A DNA stretch of 53,168 nt from contig JAFRMX010000003.1 of the NCBI GenBank assembly GCA_017430455.1, forward strand, positions 1-53,168, given 5' to 3'. The notes under the pieces are model-generated. The model saw only the letters and a list, made by a program, of their open reading frames with translations. It made no database searches and had not been told where the DNA came from. Shown here piece after piece: positions 18,617 through 25,877 of the stretch. Positions within the stretch are counted from its first letter, which is position 1; every line of letters begins with the position of its first letter. This stretch comes from Oscillospiraceae bacterium. Its GTDB lineage: Bacteria; Bacillota; Clostridia; Oscillospirales; Oscillospiraceae. Both the position numbers and the translations under genes were made by a program.

Positions 18617-19810
18617 TCACCGGTAATGGGAAAAATCGGCAGGTTTTGGAGATTCAAATGTAAATTCGGCTACACCCTTGTATGGGAATTCTTTTTTCAG
18701 CTTCTTCATTGGTTTTGATAGCAAAGCTTCCATGTCAATATCAACGCCAAGACCGGGAGACGTCGGCAAATCAATAAAGCCATCCTTGACTTCGAAAGGA
18801 TTGACCATTATACTGTCGCAGCCTTTCTTAAGATTCAAGAACACCTCCGCAATAAGGAAATTTGGAGCAGCTGCAGAAACATGTAACATTGCTGCAAGTG
18901 CAACCGTCGTACTGCATGAATTATGCGGTGAAAAGGCGACCCCGTAAGGCTCTGCCATTGATGCAATTTCCATTATTCCGTGTATTCCGTTACAGATGGC
19001 AATATCCGGATTGATAATATCAGTGGCACGTTTTTCAAAAACATCGATATAATCTTCTCGCGTATACAAGGTCTCACCAGTAACAATACGAAGATGCGTT
19101 TTCTCCTTGACCTGCTCAATCAAATTTACATTATCTGCACAGCACGGTTCTTCAAACCAGAAAGGACGGTACTCTTCAATGCGGTCTGCAAAATGAATTG
19201 CATGATACGGCGATAGCCTGCGATGCACTTCAACGAGGAGCTCCATATCAGGCCCAAGCGCCTCACGCATACATTTAACATTTTCAACGGCGGCATCTTC
19301 ATCTTTTTGAGTTATAAACGTTCTCCAAGGCCCGAAAAACGGATCCCATTTCAAGGCAGTATAACCCATTTTTTTGACTTCCAGCGCCTTGTTGACAACT
19401 TCATCGATGGTTTTTAGTCCAGCCCACCAACCGTTAGCATAAACACGGACCTTTTCTCTGCAGCGTCCTCCGATTAAGTTGTAAACGGGCTGTTTTGTGA
19501 TTTTGCCCATAATGTCGTACATTGCAATCTCAATTGCACTCCAGCTGGCGAAAAAGTCAATTGACCCACGGCGAATAACCAAATCATTAAAAAGTGCCCA
19601 TCCGGTATGCTTCACATCAAAAACATCGCGGCCGATAAGATACCCGCTAACAAAGTTCATAAAATCCAGAGTGATTTCTTCTTTGCCAGAACTTACATAT
19701 GCTTCTCCCCAACCAAAATAACCGTCATCTGTTTCAACGCGGATCAAAAGAAAATTCCTAGTGCTGCCTGGGAAAAACATATGGGGTTCGATCTTTGTTA
19801 TTTTACTCAT
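18617..19810 (-). CDS. Enolase superfamily sugar-acid dehydratase (mandelate racemase/muconate lactonising type)
   Basis: A 397-residue protein. The N-terminal capping domain (FLLIRVETDDGYFGWGEAYV) is followed by the barrel: YTALKWDPFFGPW with the catalytic lysine region, ELLVEVHRRLSP with the first metal ligand Glu and His, FWFEEPC with the second Glu, and RIVTGETLYTRED with the third. SPHNSCSTTVALAA carries the His of the galactonate/mannonate dehydratase subgroup. Such enzymes remove water from sugar acids to give 2-keto-3-deoxy acids, which RraA-type aldolases could then cleave. It lies between RraA paralogue 2 and the dehydrogenase. Confidence 0.9.
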   Translation of the reverse strand: MSKITKIEPHMFFPGSTRNFLLIRVETDDGYFGWGEAYVSSGKEEITLDFMNFVSGYLIGRDVFDVKHTGWALFNDLVIRRGSIDFFASWSAIEIAMYDIMGKITKQPVYNLIGGRCREKVRVYANGWWAGLKTIDEVVNKALEVKKMGYTALKWDPFFGPWRTFITQKDEDAAVENVKCMREALGPDMELLVEVHRRLSPYHAIHFADRIEEYRPFWFEEPCCADNVNLIEQVKEKTHLRIVTGETLYTREDYIDVFEKRATDIINPDIAICNGIHGIMEIASMAEPYGVAFSPHNSCSTTVALAAMLHVSAAAPNFLIAEVFLNLKKGCDSIMVNPFEVKDGFIDLPTSPGLGVDIDMEALLSKPMKKLKKEFPYKGVAEFTFESPKPADFSHYR

Positions 19811-19871
19811 TATACCTATCCCTCTCCAATAACATTTATAACTTTCACAAGATGCATATGAATACTATGAA

Positions 19872-20561
19872 TTATGGTTCTTCGCTCAAGCCAAGACGGC
19901 TATAGGGTTCACCGAAATTGTAAGCTTCCCAAATAGTTTGCTCTCCAGCCAGGTAACTTGCAAGAAGCTCATCTTCTTTTTTCTCTCGGGCAAGTGCTTT
20001 TTCCAGTGTTTCCTCCGCCAGTTCCAAAGGAACAACAACGACGCCATCTGCATCGCCAAAAACAATATCACCGGGCTTAACGCAAACGTTACCTACCACA
20101 ATCGGGTGATTTATTCTTCCAGGAAGCATCTTGGAAACTGACTTCATGGAAGTATTTCTTGCAAATGCAGGGAATTTAGCCTGCTCCATTGCCTGAATAT
20201 CGCGACATGCACCATCGATCACCAGGCCGCGGCAGCCTTTCCTTCCTTGTACGTACTGCGACATAATGCCGCCCATCATAGCGCCTGCTTCGTCATACAA
20301 ACCGCAGGATACCACAAGAACATCACCGGGCTGAATGAGTTCTAAGGCCCTATGGAGCATAAGATTGTCTCCGGCACCGCATTGAACAGTTAATGCGCTG
20401 CCAAGAACTCTTGCGCCATGCCATACAGGTTTAATCTTGGAATACAAAGCTCCGTCCCTATTCGGCAGAGCTTCATTCAACGATGCCGACTCTGTAACAG
20501 CCTCATATCTTTCCAATAGTTCCATGCTTGGACGCGGATAATGTTTAATTACATCGTACAT
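19872..20561 (-). CDS. RraA family aldolase/decarboxylase (paralogue 2), first gene of the operon
   Basis: A 229-residue RraA-fold protein. VTESASLNEALPNRDGAL near the N-terminus, GAGDNLMLHRALE, PGDVLVVSCG, LVIDGACRDIQA with the catalytic Arg-Asp, and KPGDIVFGDADGVVVVPLEL follow in order. The long C-terminal helix is ETLEKALAREKKEDELLASY. The start MYDVIKHY is chosen because GTGGAGG lies about 9 bases ahead; the open frame continues upstream without one. It is divergent from the LysR gene 209 bases away, so it heads the leftward operon. It differs clearly from the paralogue at 12289, implying separate substrates or steps. Confidence 0.88.
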   Translation of the reverse strand: MYDVIKHYPRPSMELLERYEAVTESASLNEALPNRDGALYSKIKPVWHGARVLGSALTVQCGAGDNLMLHRALELIQPGDVLVVSCGLYDEAGAMMGGIMSQYVQGRKGCRGLVIDGACRDIQAMEQAKFPAFARNTSMKSVSKMLPGRINHPIVVGNVCVKPGDIVFGDADGVVVVPLELAEETLEKALAREKKEDELLASYLAGEQTIWEAYNFGEPYSRLGLSEEP

Positions 20562-20690
20562 TATTATTTGCCTCCACTTTTTACAGAATAGTTGCATTTG
20601 CCTAAACGAATATTATTTGTATGCTTATTTTAAAAGAATTAAAGTTTTTTTACAAATCAATAAGTTGTTTCAAGCAATTCATTTTTTCGA

Positions 20691-20719
20691 TTGATAATTT
20701 GGATATTTTTCGATATAAT
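20691..20719 (+). promoter_or_regulatory. Promoter of the LysR-type gene
   Basis: TTGATA (20691-20696), 17 bases, TATAAT (20714-20719). The surrounding AT-rich 209-base region, with an imperfect inverted motif AAGTTGTTTCAAGCAATT at 20662-20679, is the likely LysR operator for both directions. Confidence 0.65.
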
Positions 20720-20770
20720 TAAAAGTTAGAATGTTTTACGTGAATATATGAATTATAATGGGTCTAACAG

Positions 20771-21688
20771 ATGAATATCAAACAGTTGGAAAATGCTATT
20801 TCTGTTGCGGAGAATAATAGTTTCTCAAAAGCTGCAGAGGAATTGTATTTGTCTCAATCATCCTTGAGTCATAGTATTCAGAGTTTAGAAGAAGAAATTG
20901 GAGTTACTATTTTTGACCGGATGAATCGAGTTACATCATTAACTCCCGAAGGATACAGATTTATCCAGGTTGCGAAAAGGATACTAAGTATTTGGAGTGA
21001 TTATTATACAAACACGCATACTGTTGATGGAGAATTGAATGGCCACATTGTCCTTGGTGCTTCTTCTTTATGTTCTTCGCTTATTCTGCCATTGGCAATT
21101 CCAGCATTTTTGACAAAATATCCCAATGTTGAAGTTAGCGTTGAACAGAATTTTGCTTTTAGATTAGTGCAAATGCTTCTTGAGAATAAAATTGACGTTG
21201 CGATATTACACGGGCCCATAGATTCAAAACAGATAAAGACTGTGAAATTAATGAATGAGAAGTTTGTTCTCATTTCTTCATTTGAAAAGAATCTTGATTT
21301 GTACGCAAAGAATGCAGATTATTCAGACTATCCAGTTGTTAGTATTAAAAATGTTGCAAATGAAAAATTCGTTTCTGTAACGAAACAACAGCGTCTATTC
21401 GAAAAACAAATTCAAATTTTCAAGCATACCAATATTTCTCCAGAAATAGTATTTCAGTGCCAAGATATCAATACCCTGATAAGCTTAGTGGAGCGAAACA
21501 TCGGTTACGCAATCATGGTTGAAAGTGCGATAAAAAGTATTGGTAGAAATTATAGAGTAAAAACCTATTCTATTTTAGAGTGGCAAGAAAATTGGCCATT
21601 GGTTATTGCTCATAATAAAAACAAAGATACGTCTGGGGCGATTGATGCCTTTATCAATACCATTTATAAAATCTTTCAAATAACCTAG
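20771..21688 (+). CDS. LysR family transcriptional regulator of the catabolic island
   Basis: A 305-residue regulator. The N-terminal winged helix-turn-helix is canonical (MNIKQLENAISVAENNSFSK, AAEELYLSQSSLSHSIQSLE, FDRMNRVTSLTPEG). Residues 90-300 form the effector-binding domain (HIVLGASSLCSSLILPLAIP). LysR regulators sit divergent from the genes they control and bind T-N11-A sites, matching the arrangement with the RraA gene at 20561. AT-rich codon use is shared with the operon, so it arrived with it. Confidence 0.92.
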   Translation: MNIKQLENAISVAENNSFSKAAEELYLSQSSLSHSIQSLEEEIGVTIFDRMNRVTSLTPEGYRFIQVAKRILSIWSDYYTNTHTVDGELNGHIVLGASSLCSSLILPLAIPAFLTKYPNVEVSVEQNFAFRLVQMLLENKIDVAILHGPIDSKQIKTVKLMNEKFVLISSFEKNLDLYAKNADYSDYPVVSIKNVANEKFVSVTKQQRLFEKQIQIFKHTNISPEIVFQCQDINTLISLVERNIGYAIMVESAIKSIGRNYRVKTYSILEWQENWPLVIAHNKNKDTSGAIDAFINTIYKIFQIT

Positions 21689-21697
21689 CCTTTAAAC

Positions 21698-21731
21698 AAA
21701 AAACGCCCCGGAAGGTCTGTCCATCTGGGGC
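21698..21731 (-). terminator. Terminator of the decayed RNase Y gene
   Basis: Leftward: GCCCC-loop-CCGGGGC followed by GTTTTTTGTTT. It lies 17 bases beyond the stop of the RNase Y remnant and also faces the end of the LysR gene. Confidence 0.6.
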
Positions 21732-21747
21732 ATGCTCTCTTCGGTGT

Positions 21748-21920
21748 TTACTTCATGTAATCGACGAACTTAGTCTCCTGTCGGACGTGGCCTTTGATCT
21801 GACCGGGATAGGTTAGCTCGCCCTCGCTCCTCTTGGCGATGTCCCGGCTAGTACTATTTGGTCCTTGCTGACCTTCTCAGACTAGACCATGAGGCGAATT
21901 TCGCGGCCATCCTGGATAGC
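21748..21920 (-). pseudogene. rny: RNase Y 3'-end remnant
   Basis: Leftward from 21920 the codons read AIQDGREIRLMV, stop, SEKVSKDQIVLA, then after a one-base slip RDIAKRSEGELTYPGQIKGH and VRQETKFVDYMK, stop. This parallels the conserved end of RNase Y (AIQAGRE-RV-V-PE, LAR-IA--IE-EL-YPGQIKV-VIRE-RAV-YAK). A TAG replaces the expected Lys codon, and one base is missing at GTACTAGCCGGGAC (a third C would restore the frame). The KH and HD domains are absent. This is the C-terminal ~60 codons of a broken gene with its terminator, not a functional copy. Its GC-rich use resembles the chromosome, not the island. Confidence 0.65.
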
Positions 21921-22165
21921 GCGCTAGCGCAGTCCTAGGGCGGGGCAAATATAAAATGGCGGGTACTATATGATTTACATAATTCAATATGCGCCCACCT
22001 CCGTTTGAAGGTAAGAAACGCCGAATTGCATGAATACCGGTTTCCTAATGCGCATTGGTACACAGGTTATAATACAATGACACTGGTATCCAAAAGAGTC
22101 ACATGTTATAATTTCACTGCTAATTGTACTGATATTCAGATAAGAAAACCTAAAGGAGATTTGTG
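21921..22165. other. Gene-free stretch before the YolD-like remnant
   Basis: No coding frame is supported. Two TATAAT boxes (22068-22073 and about 22106) face rightward toward the YolD-like gene, the first preceded by GCATTGGTACACAGGT. Confidence 0.4.
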
Positions 22166-22403
22166 ATGACCGAACTGTCCCGAGATAAGCGTTACATACT
22201 TTGTCCCGGACAAAGAACTTCACAAAAGGAGCAGAAAGACGGGAGGCAGCTTTCTTAAATATACCGGGACAGTAAGATCCGTCGATACGTTGCAGGGCTT
22301 TCTTATCTTCGAAAAAGAGAGCGGCCCAGACAGGCCGCCCTTTCGGATCCCTCTGCGCGATATCTGTGACATCTCCGGCGAGGTCTTTGAAGACAGAAGA
22401 TAA
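22166..22403 (+). pseudogene. YolD-like gene, frameshifted
   Basis: AAAGGAG lies 7 bases before ATG 22166, which reads MTELSRDKRY. The family-like sequence then continues one frame over as TYFVPDKELHKRSRKTGG, KYTGTVRSVDTLQGFLIFEK and RPPFRIPLRDICDISGEVFE, ending at TAA 22401-22403. A small indel near 22195 explains the shift. The turn-strand pattern with IPLRDICDI resembles YolD-like proteins, which often accompany UV-type polymerases, but none is nearby. In total it would encode about 79 residues. Its last ~75 bases belong to the direct repeat shared with 8212-8320. Confidence 0.5.
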
Positions 22404-22438
22404 AATCAGGCACCCGAAATACCGGGTGCCTGGTGTTT
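22329..22438 (+). repeat. Right direct repeat of the island (copy 2 of ~109 bp)
   Basis: Same orientation as copy 1 at 8212-8320, with four substitutions and a small loop difference in the terminator. The spacing between copies is about 14.1 kb. Confidence 0.85.
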
Positions 22439-22440
22439 TT
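22408..22440 (+). terminator. Terminator with GGCACCCG stem, second copy
   Basis: AGGCACCCG-AAATAC-CGGGTGCCT then GGTGTTTTTG; same module as at 8290 and 24910. Confidence 0.7.
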
Positions 22441-22450
22441 GTTATCCTTT

Positions 22451-23386
22451 TTACTTGTTCAGACAGGCGATCATGTCGCCGAAGATGAGGTCGCGATGGC
22501 AGAAGTTTACGACACGGATCTTGTGGCGAGTATCGTCTTTCTGACCCCACGTTAAGTCGTCGTTAAGAATCGGGGACGTTTCCTCTGTGGAAAGCGTCCA
22601 GTTTGGATTCTTGAGGAAGGCCACCGTGGAGATATCCCAAATAATTCGAGAAGTTGCAAATTCGGTCGTGGGGAACTGGAAAAGGTATTCATTTCCTCTG
22701 TCTTCACGTCCAGCAAGATAACTGAAACGGAAGCCAGTTGTCATCATCAGGATCGTTTTGAGATCCTCGTATGCGTCCATGACAATTTTTGCCAGATAAT
22801 CACTTATTTCGGTTTTGCCGAGAAGAAGCTGCTCAACTTCCGGCTTAGTAAGCGTGAGCATAGAGGCAACATTCATACATGGAATGAGTACCAAAGGCAC
22901 ACCGGAATTGAAAAGCACTCGGGACGCTTCAATATCTTGCATTAAATTGAACTCGACACCGTGCGGGAAGTAAAGAGGCTGTCCGCCGAGCCATACTACG
23001 ACTATTTTTTTGACAAGCTCCGGCTCCATAATAAGGGCGGAGGCAATGTTAGTCGGTGCACCAATGGCAGCGACATAAATGGTTTCGTCACTTGACATTG
23101 CGCGCTTGATCAGATCTTTTGCTGCTTCGCTCTCAACCGGCCCACCATTTGTCGTAATATAATTCGTTGACCCACGGAAAACGTGACCTTCTGAGTTAAC
23201 GCCAAGCAAACCATATAGCTTCAATAACTCTTGGTAGCTGGCTTCCATACCATCACCGGGATGATTCGCATAGGTGATTCCGCCCACGTCATTGATCAGA
23301 GACGTATCTCCCGCCATAATTCTGAAAGGTAAACTGTTTCCCTGTTTTTCCAGATTATATCCGAGAACGGGGAAAAAGTCCAACAA
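22451..23386 (-). pseudogene. Nucleoside hydrolase lacking its N-terminal catalytic motif
   Basis: About 311 codons match inosine-uridine nucleoside hydrolases from residue ~60 onward: LPFRIMAGDTSLI, AAIGAPTNIASALIMEPELV, GGQPLYFPHGVEFNLMQDIE (the usual E-FN---D-EA motif) and IIWDISTVAFLKNP near the end. The N-terminal strand with the D-x-D-x-x-x-D-D calcium site is missing. The open frame begins right after an in-frame TAG at about 23399, with TTG or CTG rather than ATG as start. Upstream sequence shows no trace of the missing ~60 codons, only the leader of the ATPase gene. It is probably a 5'-truncated gene. Confidence 0.7.
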
Positions 23387-23451
23387 TTTCAGGAAAACTG
23401 TTTCCTAAATTCGGATGCCTGTTATTATTGCTTAGTTCGTTATCTTCTATA

Positions 23452-23575
23452 TATAATTGCATCTGAAAAAATGTTCCGGAACGGCGAAAATTTCACATAG
23501 GTGCTTGCCATATTTAAAGCTCTACTGTATAATTCATCTGAAATATAGGCCCGAACCGGCGATAATTTCACATGG
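23452..23575 (+). repeat. Tandem duplication of a promoter-leader unit
   Basis: Two units with a 75-base period each hold TATAAT followed by CATCTGAAA, a GAACGGCGA or GAACCGGCGA core and AATTTCACAT (units from 23460 and 23535). The second has a full promoter: TTGCCA (23505-23510), 17 bases, TATAAT (23528-23533). The first has TTGCTT with an 18-base gap to TATAAT 23452-23457. Confidence 0.6.
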
Positions 23576-23585
23576 AGATGACATT

Positions 23586-24881
23586 ATGGAAATAAAAAGA
23601 GATACCTACCTGGAGAAGCTCAAGCTGAGAAGAAAAAACGGGATGATCAAGGTTATTACCGGAATTCGCAGATGCGGCAAATCCTATCTGATGAACGAGA
23701 TCTTCTATAATTATCTGCTTTCTGAAGGCGTTCAGGATGATCATATTATCCGATTTGCATTTGATTCAGCGGAGGACTTGACAAAAATCGGAGAAAACTT
23801 ACTTGAATTATATGAAACTGGCCGGAAAGCTGATCCTGCCAAGTTTATGGATTACATTAACACAAGGATTTCAGATAAGAGTGACTATACACTTTTGCTT
23901 GATGAAGTTCAGCTTCTCGCCGGATTTGAGGCTGTATTAAACGGATATCTGAGAAAAAAGAACCTTGATATCTATGTAACTGGAAGTAATTCCAAATTTC
24001 TCTCCAGTGACATAATTACAGAATTTGAAGGTCGCGGTGATGAAATTCATGTAATGCCACTTTCTTTTTCTGAATATATGGGCGTATTTGATGGATCGAT
24101 TGAAGAAGGATTCGATGATTATTCAGTATATGGAGGCCTGCCTGCAGTTGCCTTAATGAAAACTGGTAATCAGAAGACGACTTATCTGGATACTCAAATG
24201 AGAAATGTATACCTGAGAGATATTGTGAACCGTTACCATCTCCAATCTAATGAAAATATCGGAGAGGTCGTCGATATCCTTGCATCAGGGATCTCCTCTC
24301 TTATTAATCCGAAGCGCATCTCTGATACATTCCGCAGCAAAAAAAAGACCGCTATTGCCCCGGATACAGTCAAAAAATATATTTCATATATGGAAGACGC
24401 CTTCATGATCCGCTGTGTAAAAAGATTCGATGTTAAGGGCAGACATCTCATTGACACACCTTATAAGGTATATTTTGAGGATATTGGACTAAGAAATGCC
24501 AGATTAGAATTTCGCCAGCTTGAGCAAACCCATATCATGGAAAATATAATCTATAACGAGCTTAGATACAGGGGCTTTTCTGTCAATGTTGGGACTGTAG
24601 AAATACGTGAAACAGGAACAGACGGAAAGGAAATTAAAAAACAGGCTGAAATAGATTTTATTGCTGTAGAAGGCGGAAAAAAGTATTACATTCAGTCAGC
24701 CTACGAAATATCCGGTCACGATAAATGGGTGCAGGAAACAAGAGGTTTCGATAAAACCGGTGACTCTTTCAAAAAAATAGTAGTCGTTGACAGGAGTATG
24801 AAACCAAGGCGTGATGAAAAAGGATACGTTACAATCGGAATACGTGAGTTTCTATTGAATCCCGAAAGCATGGATCTGTAA
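23586..24881 (+). CDS. AAA-type ATPase with DUF4143 domain
   Basis: A 431-residue protein. Walker A is VITGIRRCGKSYLMNEI (~25-40), Walker B LLLDEVQLL (~100), and sensor-like YVTGSNSKFLSSDI follows with the ELRGR-type EFEGRGDE segment. The C-terminal half (VYFEDIGLRNARLEF, MENIIYNELRYRG, EIDFIAVEG) is the DUF4143 nuclease-like fold. Start at 23586 is supported by GGAG 9 bases ahead and by the duplicated leader upstream. These ATPases are abundant and variable in gut anaerobes and their role is unknown; transfer and expansion are common. It ends in the GGCACCCG terminator at 24910. Confidence 0.9.
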   Translation: MEIKRDTYLEKLKLRRKNGMIKVITGIRRCGKSYLMNEIFYNYLLSEGVQDDHIIRFAFDSAEDLTKIGENLLELYETGRKADPAKFMDYINTRISDKSDYTLLLDEVQLLAGFEAVLNGYLRKKNLDIYVTGSNSKFLSSDIITEFEGRGDEIHVMPLSFSEYMGVFDGSIEEGFDDYSVYGGLPAVALMKTGNQKTTYLDTQMRNVYLRDIVNRYHLQSNENIGEVVDILASGISSLINPKRISDTFRSKKKTAIAPDTVKKYISYMEDAFMIRCVKRFDVKGRHLIDTPYKVYFEDIGLRNARLEFRQLEQTHIMENIIYNELRYRGFSVNVGTVEIRETGTDGKEIKKQAEIDFIAVEGGKKYYIQSAYEISGHDKWVQETRGFDKTGDSFKKIVVVDRSMKPRRDEKGYVTIGIREFLLNPESMDL

Positions 24882-24909
24882 GTTCAACTTCTGTTTCTTC
24901 AGATACTTA

Positions 24910-24943
24910 AGGCACCCGGAACTACCCGGGTGCCTGGTGTTTA
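24910..24943 (+). terminator. Terminator with GGCACCCG stem, third copy
   Basis: GGCACCCGG-AACTA-CCCGGGTGCC then TGGTGTTTATG. The stem and the GGTGTTT tail equal those at 8290 and 22408, although the neighbouring genes differ. Confidence 0.7.
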
Positions 24944-24960
24944 TGTATTAAATAATCTTT

Positions 24961-25737
24961 TTATATCCAGCCGAAATGTCTGAGAGCGTAGCCTATCCCG
25001 TCGTCATCGCAGGCTTTCGTGACAAAATCCGCTCTTGCCTTGACCTCTTCCCTGGCGTTTCCCATCGCGATGCAGGTCCACTCTGGCAGAAACATCGACA
25101 GATCGTTCAATTCGTCCCCGAAAACGACTATATCGCTGTCTTTGCAATCAAATTCGCTCATTATTCTTCTGATGCCCTTAGCCTTGTCCTGCGGCTCCAC
25201 AAAGATATAGGGCATCTTCCCGTATCTCATCCAGGGCAGCTTCGAGAGCGCGGGAAGGAGCTTTTCACTTCCCGGGGGAAGAGATACGAACATCTTGAGT
25301 ATCACCGGCTCCTTATTAAGATCGAGATCCGGGACCAGCTTCGCCTTCTGGTAGCTGTCGTTTGTCTCATCGCAGAACCTCCGGCTGCGGGTAAGTCTCT
25401 GCGGCTCGTTTTTTGTGCTGCAGCCCCAGGCAAATCCCGCTTCGTCGCACTCCTTCGCGAGCTGTATGCAGAGCTCCCTGTCGATCGGCTCTATGCCCAG
25501 AAGCTTTCCGTGAAGTGTCACCCCGTAGCCTCCGTCGGAGACCATACTGTCAAATCCCAGGTCCTTCATCCTTCCGACTGCCATACACTGGGCCCGGCCG
25601 GTCGCGAGTGCCGTAAAATGCCCTTTTGCCCTGAGCTCCTTCAGCGCTTGCCTCGTGTTTTCGGGGATATAGGTCCCTCCGTCCTCCGGAACCAGCGTGC
25701 CGTCTATATCGAAGAAAAAATATTTTCTGTCATTCAT
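24961..25737 (-). CDS. Cof-type HAD-IIB phosphatase
   Basis: A 258-residue cytosolic phosphatase. Motif I is FFFDIDGTLVPEDGG with the nucleophile Asp, motif II lies in FTALATGRAQ, and motif IV is VVFGDELNDLSMF; the C2-type cap sits between them. Such enzymes dephosphorylate sugar phosphates, flavin precursors or PLP with broad specificity. It is convergent with the ATPase gene at 23586 and divergent from the MATE gene. Confidence 0.92.
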   Translation of the reverse strand: MNDRKYFFFDIDGTLVPEDGGTYIPENTRQALKELRAKGHFTALATGRAQCMAVGRMKDLGFDSMVSDGGYGVTLHGKLLGIEPIDRELCIQLAKECDEAGFAWGCSTKNEPQRLTRSRRFCDETNDSYQKAKLVPDLDLNKEPVILKMFVSLPPGSEKLLPALSKLPWMRYGKMPYIFVEPQDKAKGIRRIMSEFDCKDSDIVVFGDELNDLSMFLPEWTCIAMGNAREEVKARADFVTKACDDDGIGYALRHFGWI

Positions 25738-25877
25738 AAAAATATCAGCCTTTGAGCGGAATTACCCGTAGATTTTATCATATCTGCAAAAATAAGCAAT
25801 GAAGAGAAAATATTTCTTTCATTTCCGCCCGAAAGTATTATAATATGTTGTCTTTCAGCGTAAAGGAGAAATGACGG

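Noticed and set aside
8212..22438. Insertion sequence or transposon explaining the direct repeats
   Set aside because: No transposase, no terminal inverted repeats, and repeats are far too long for target-site duplications.
21984..22550. Leftward 188-codon frame over the YolD-like remnant
   Set aside because: Shadow of the repeat and remnant, runs into the nucleoside hydrolase coding region.
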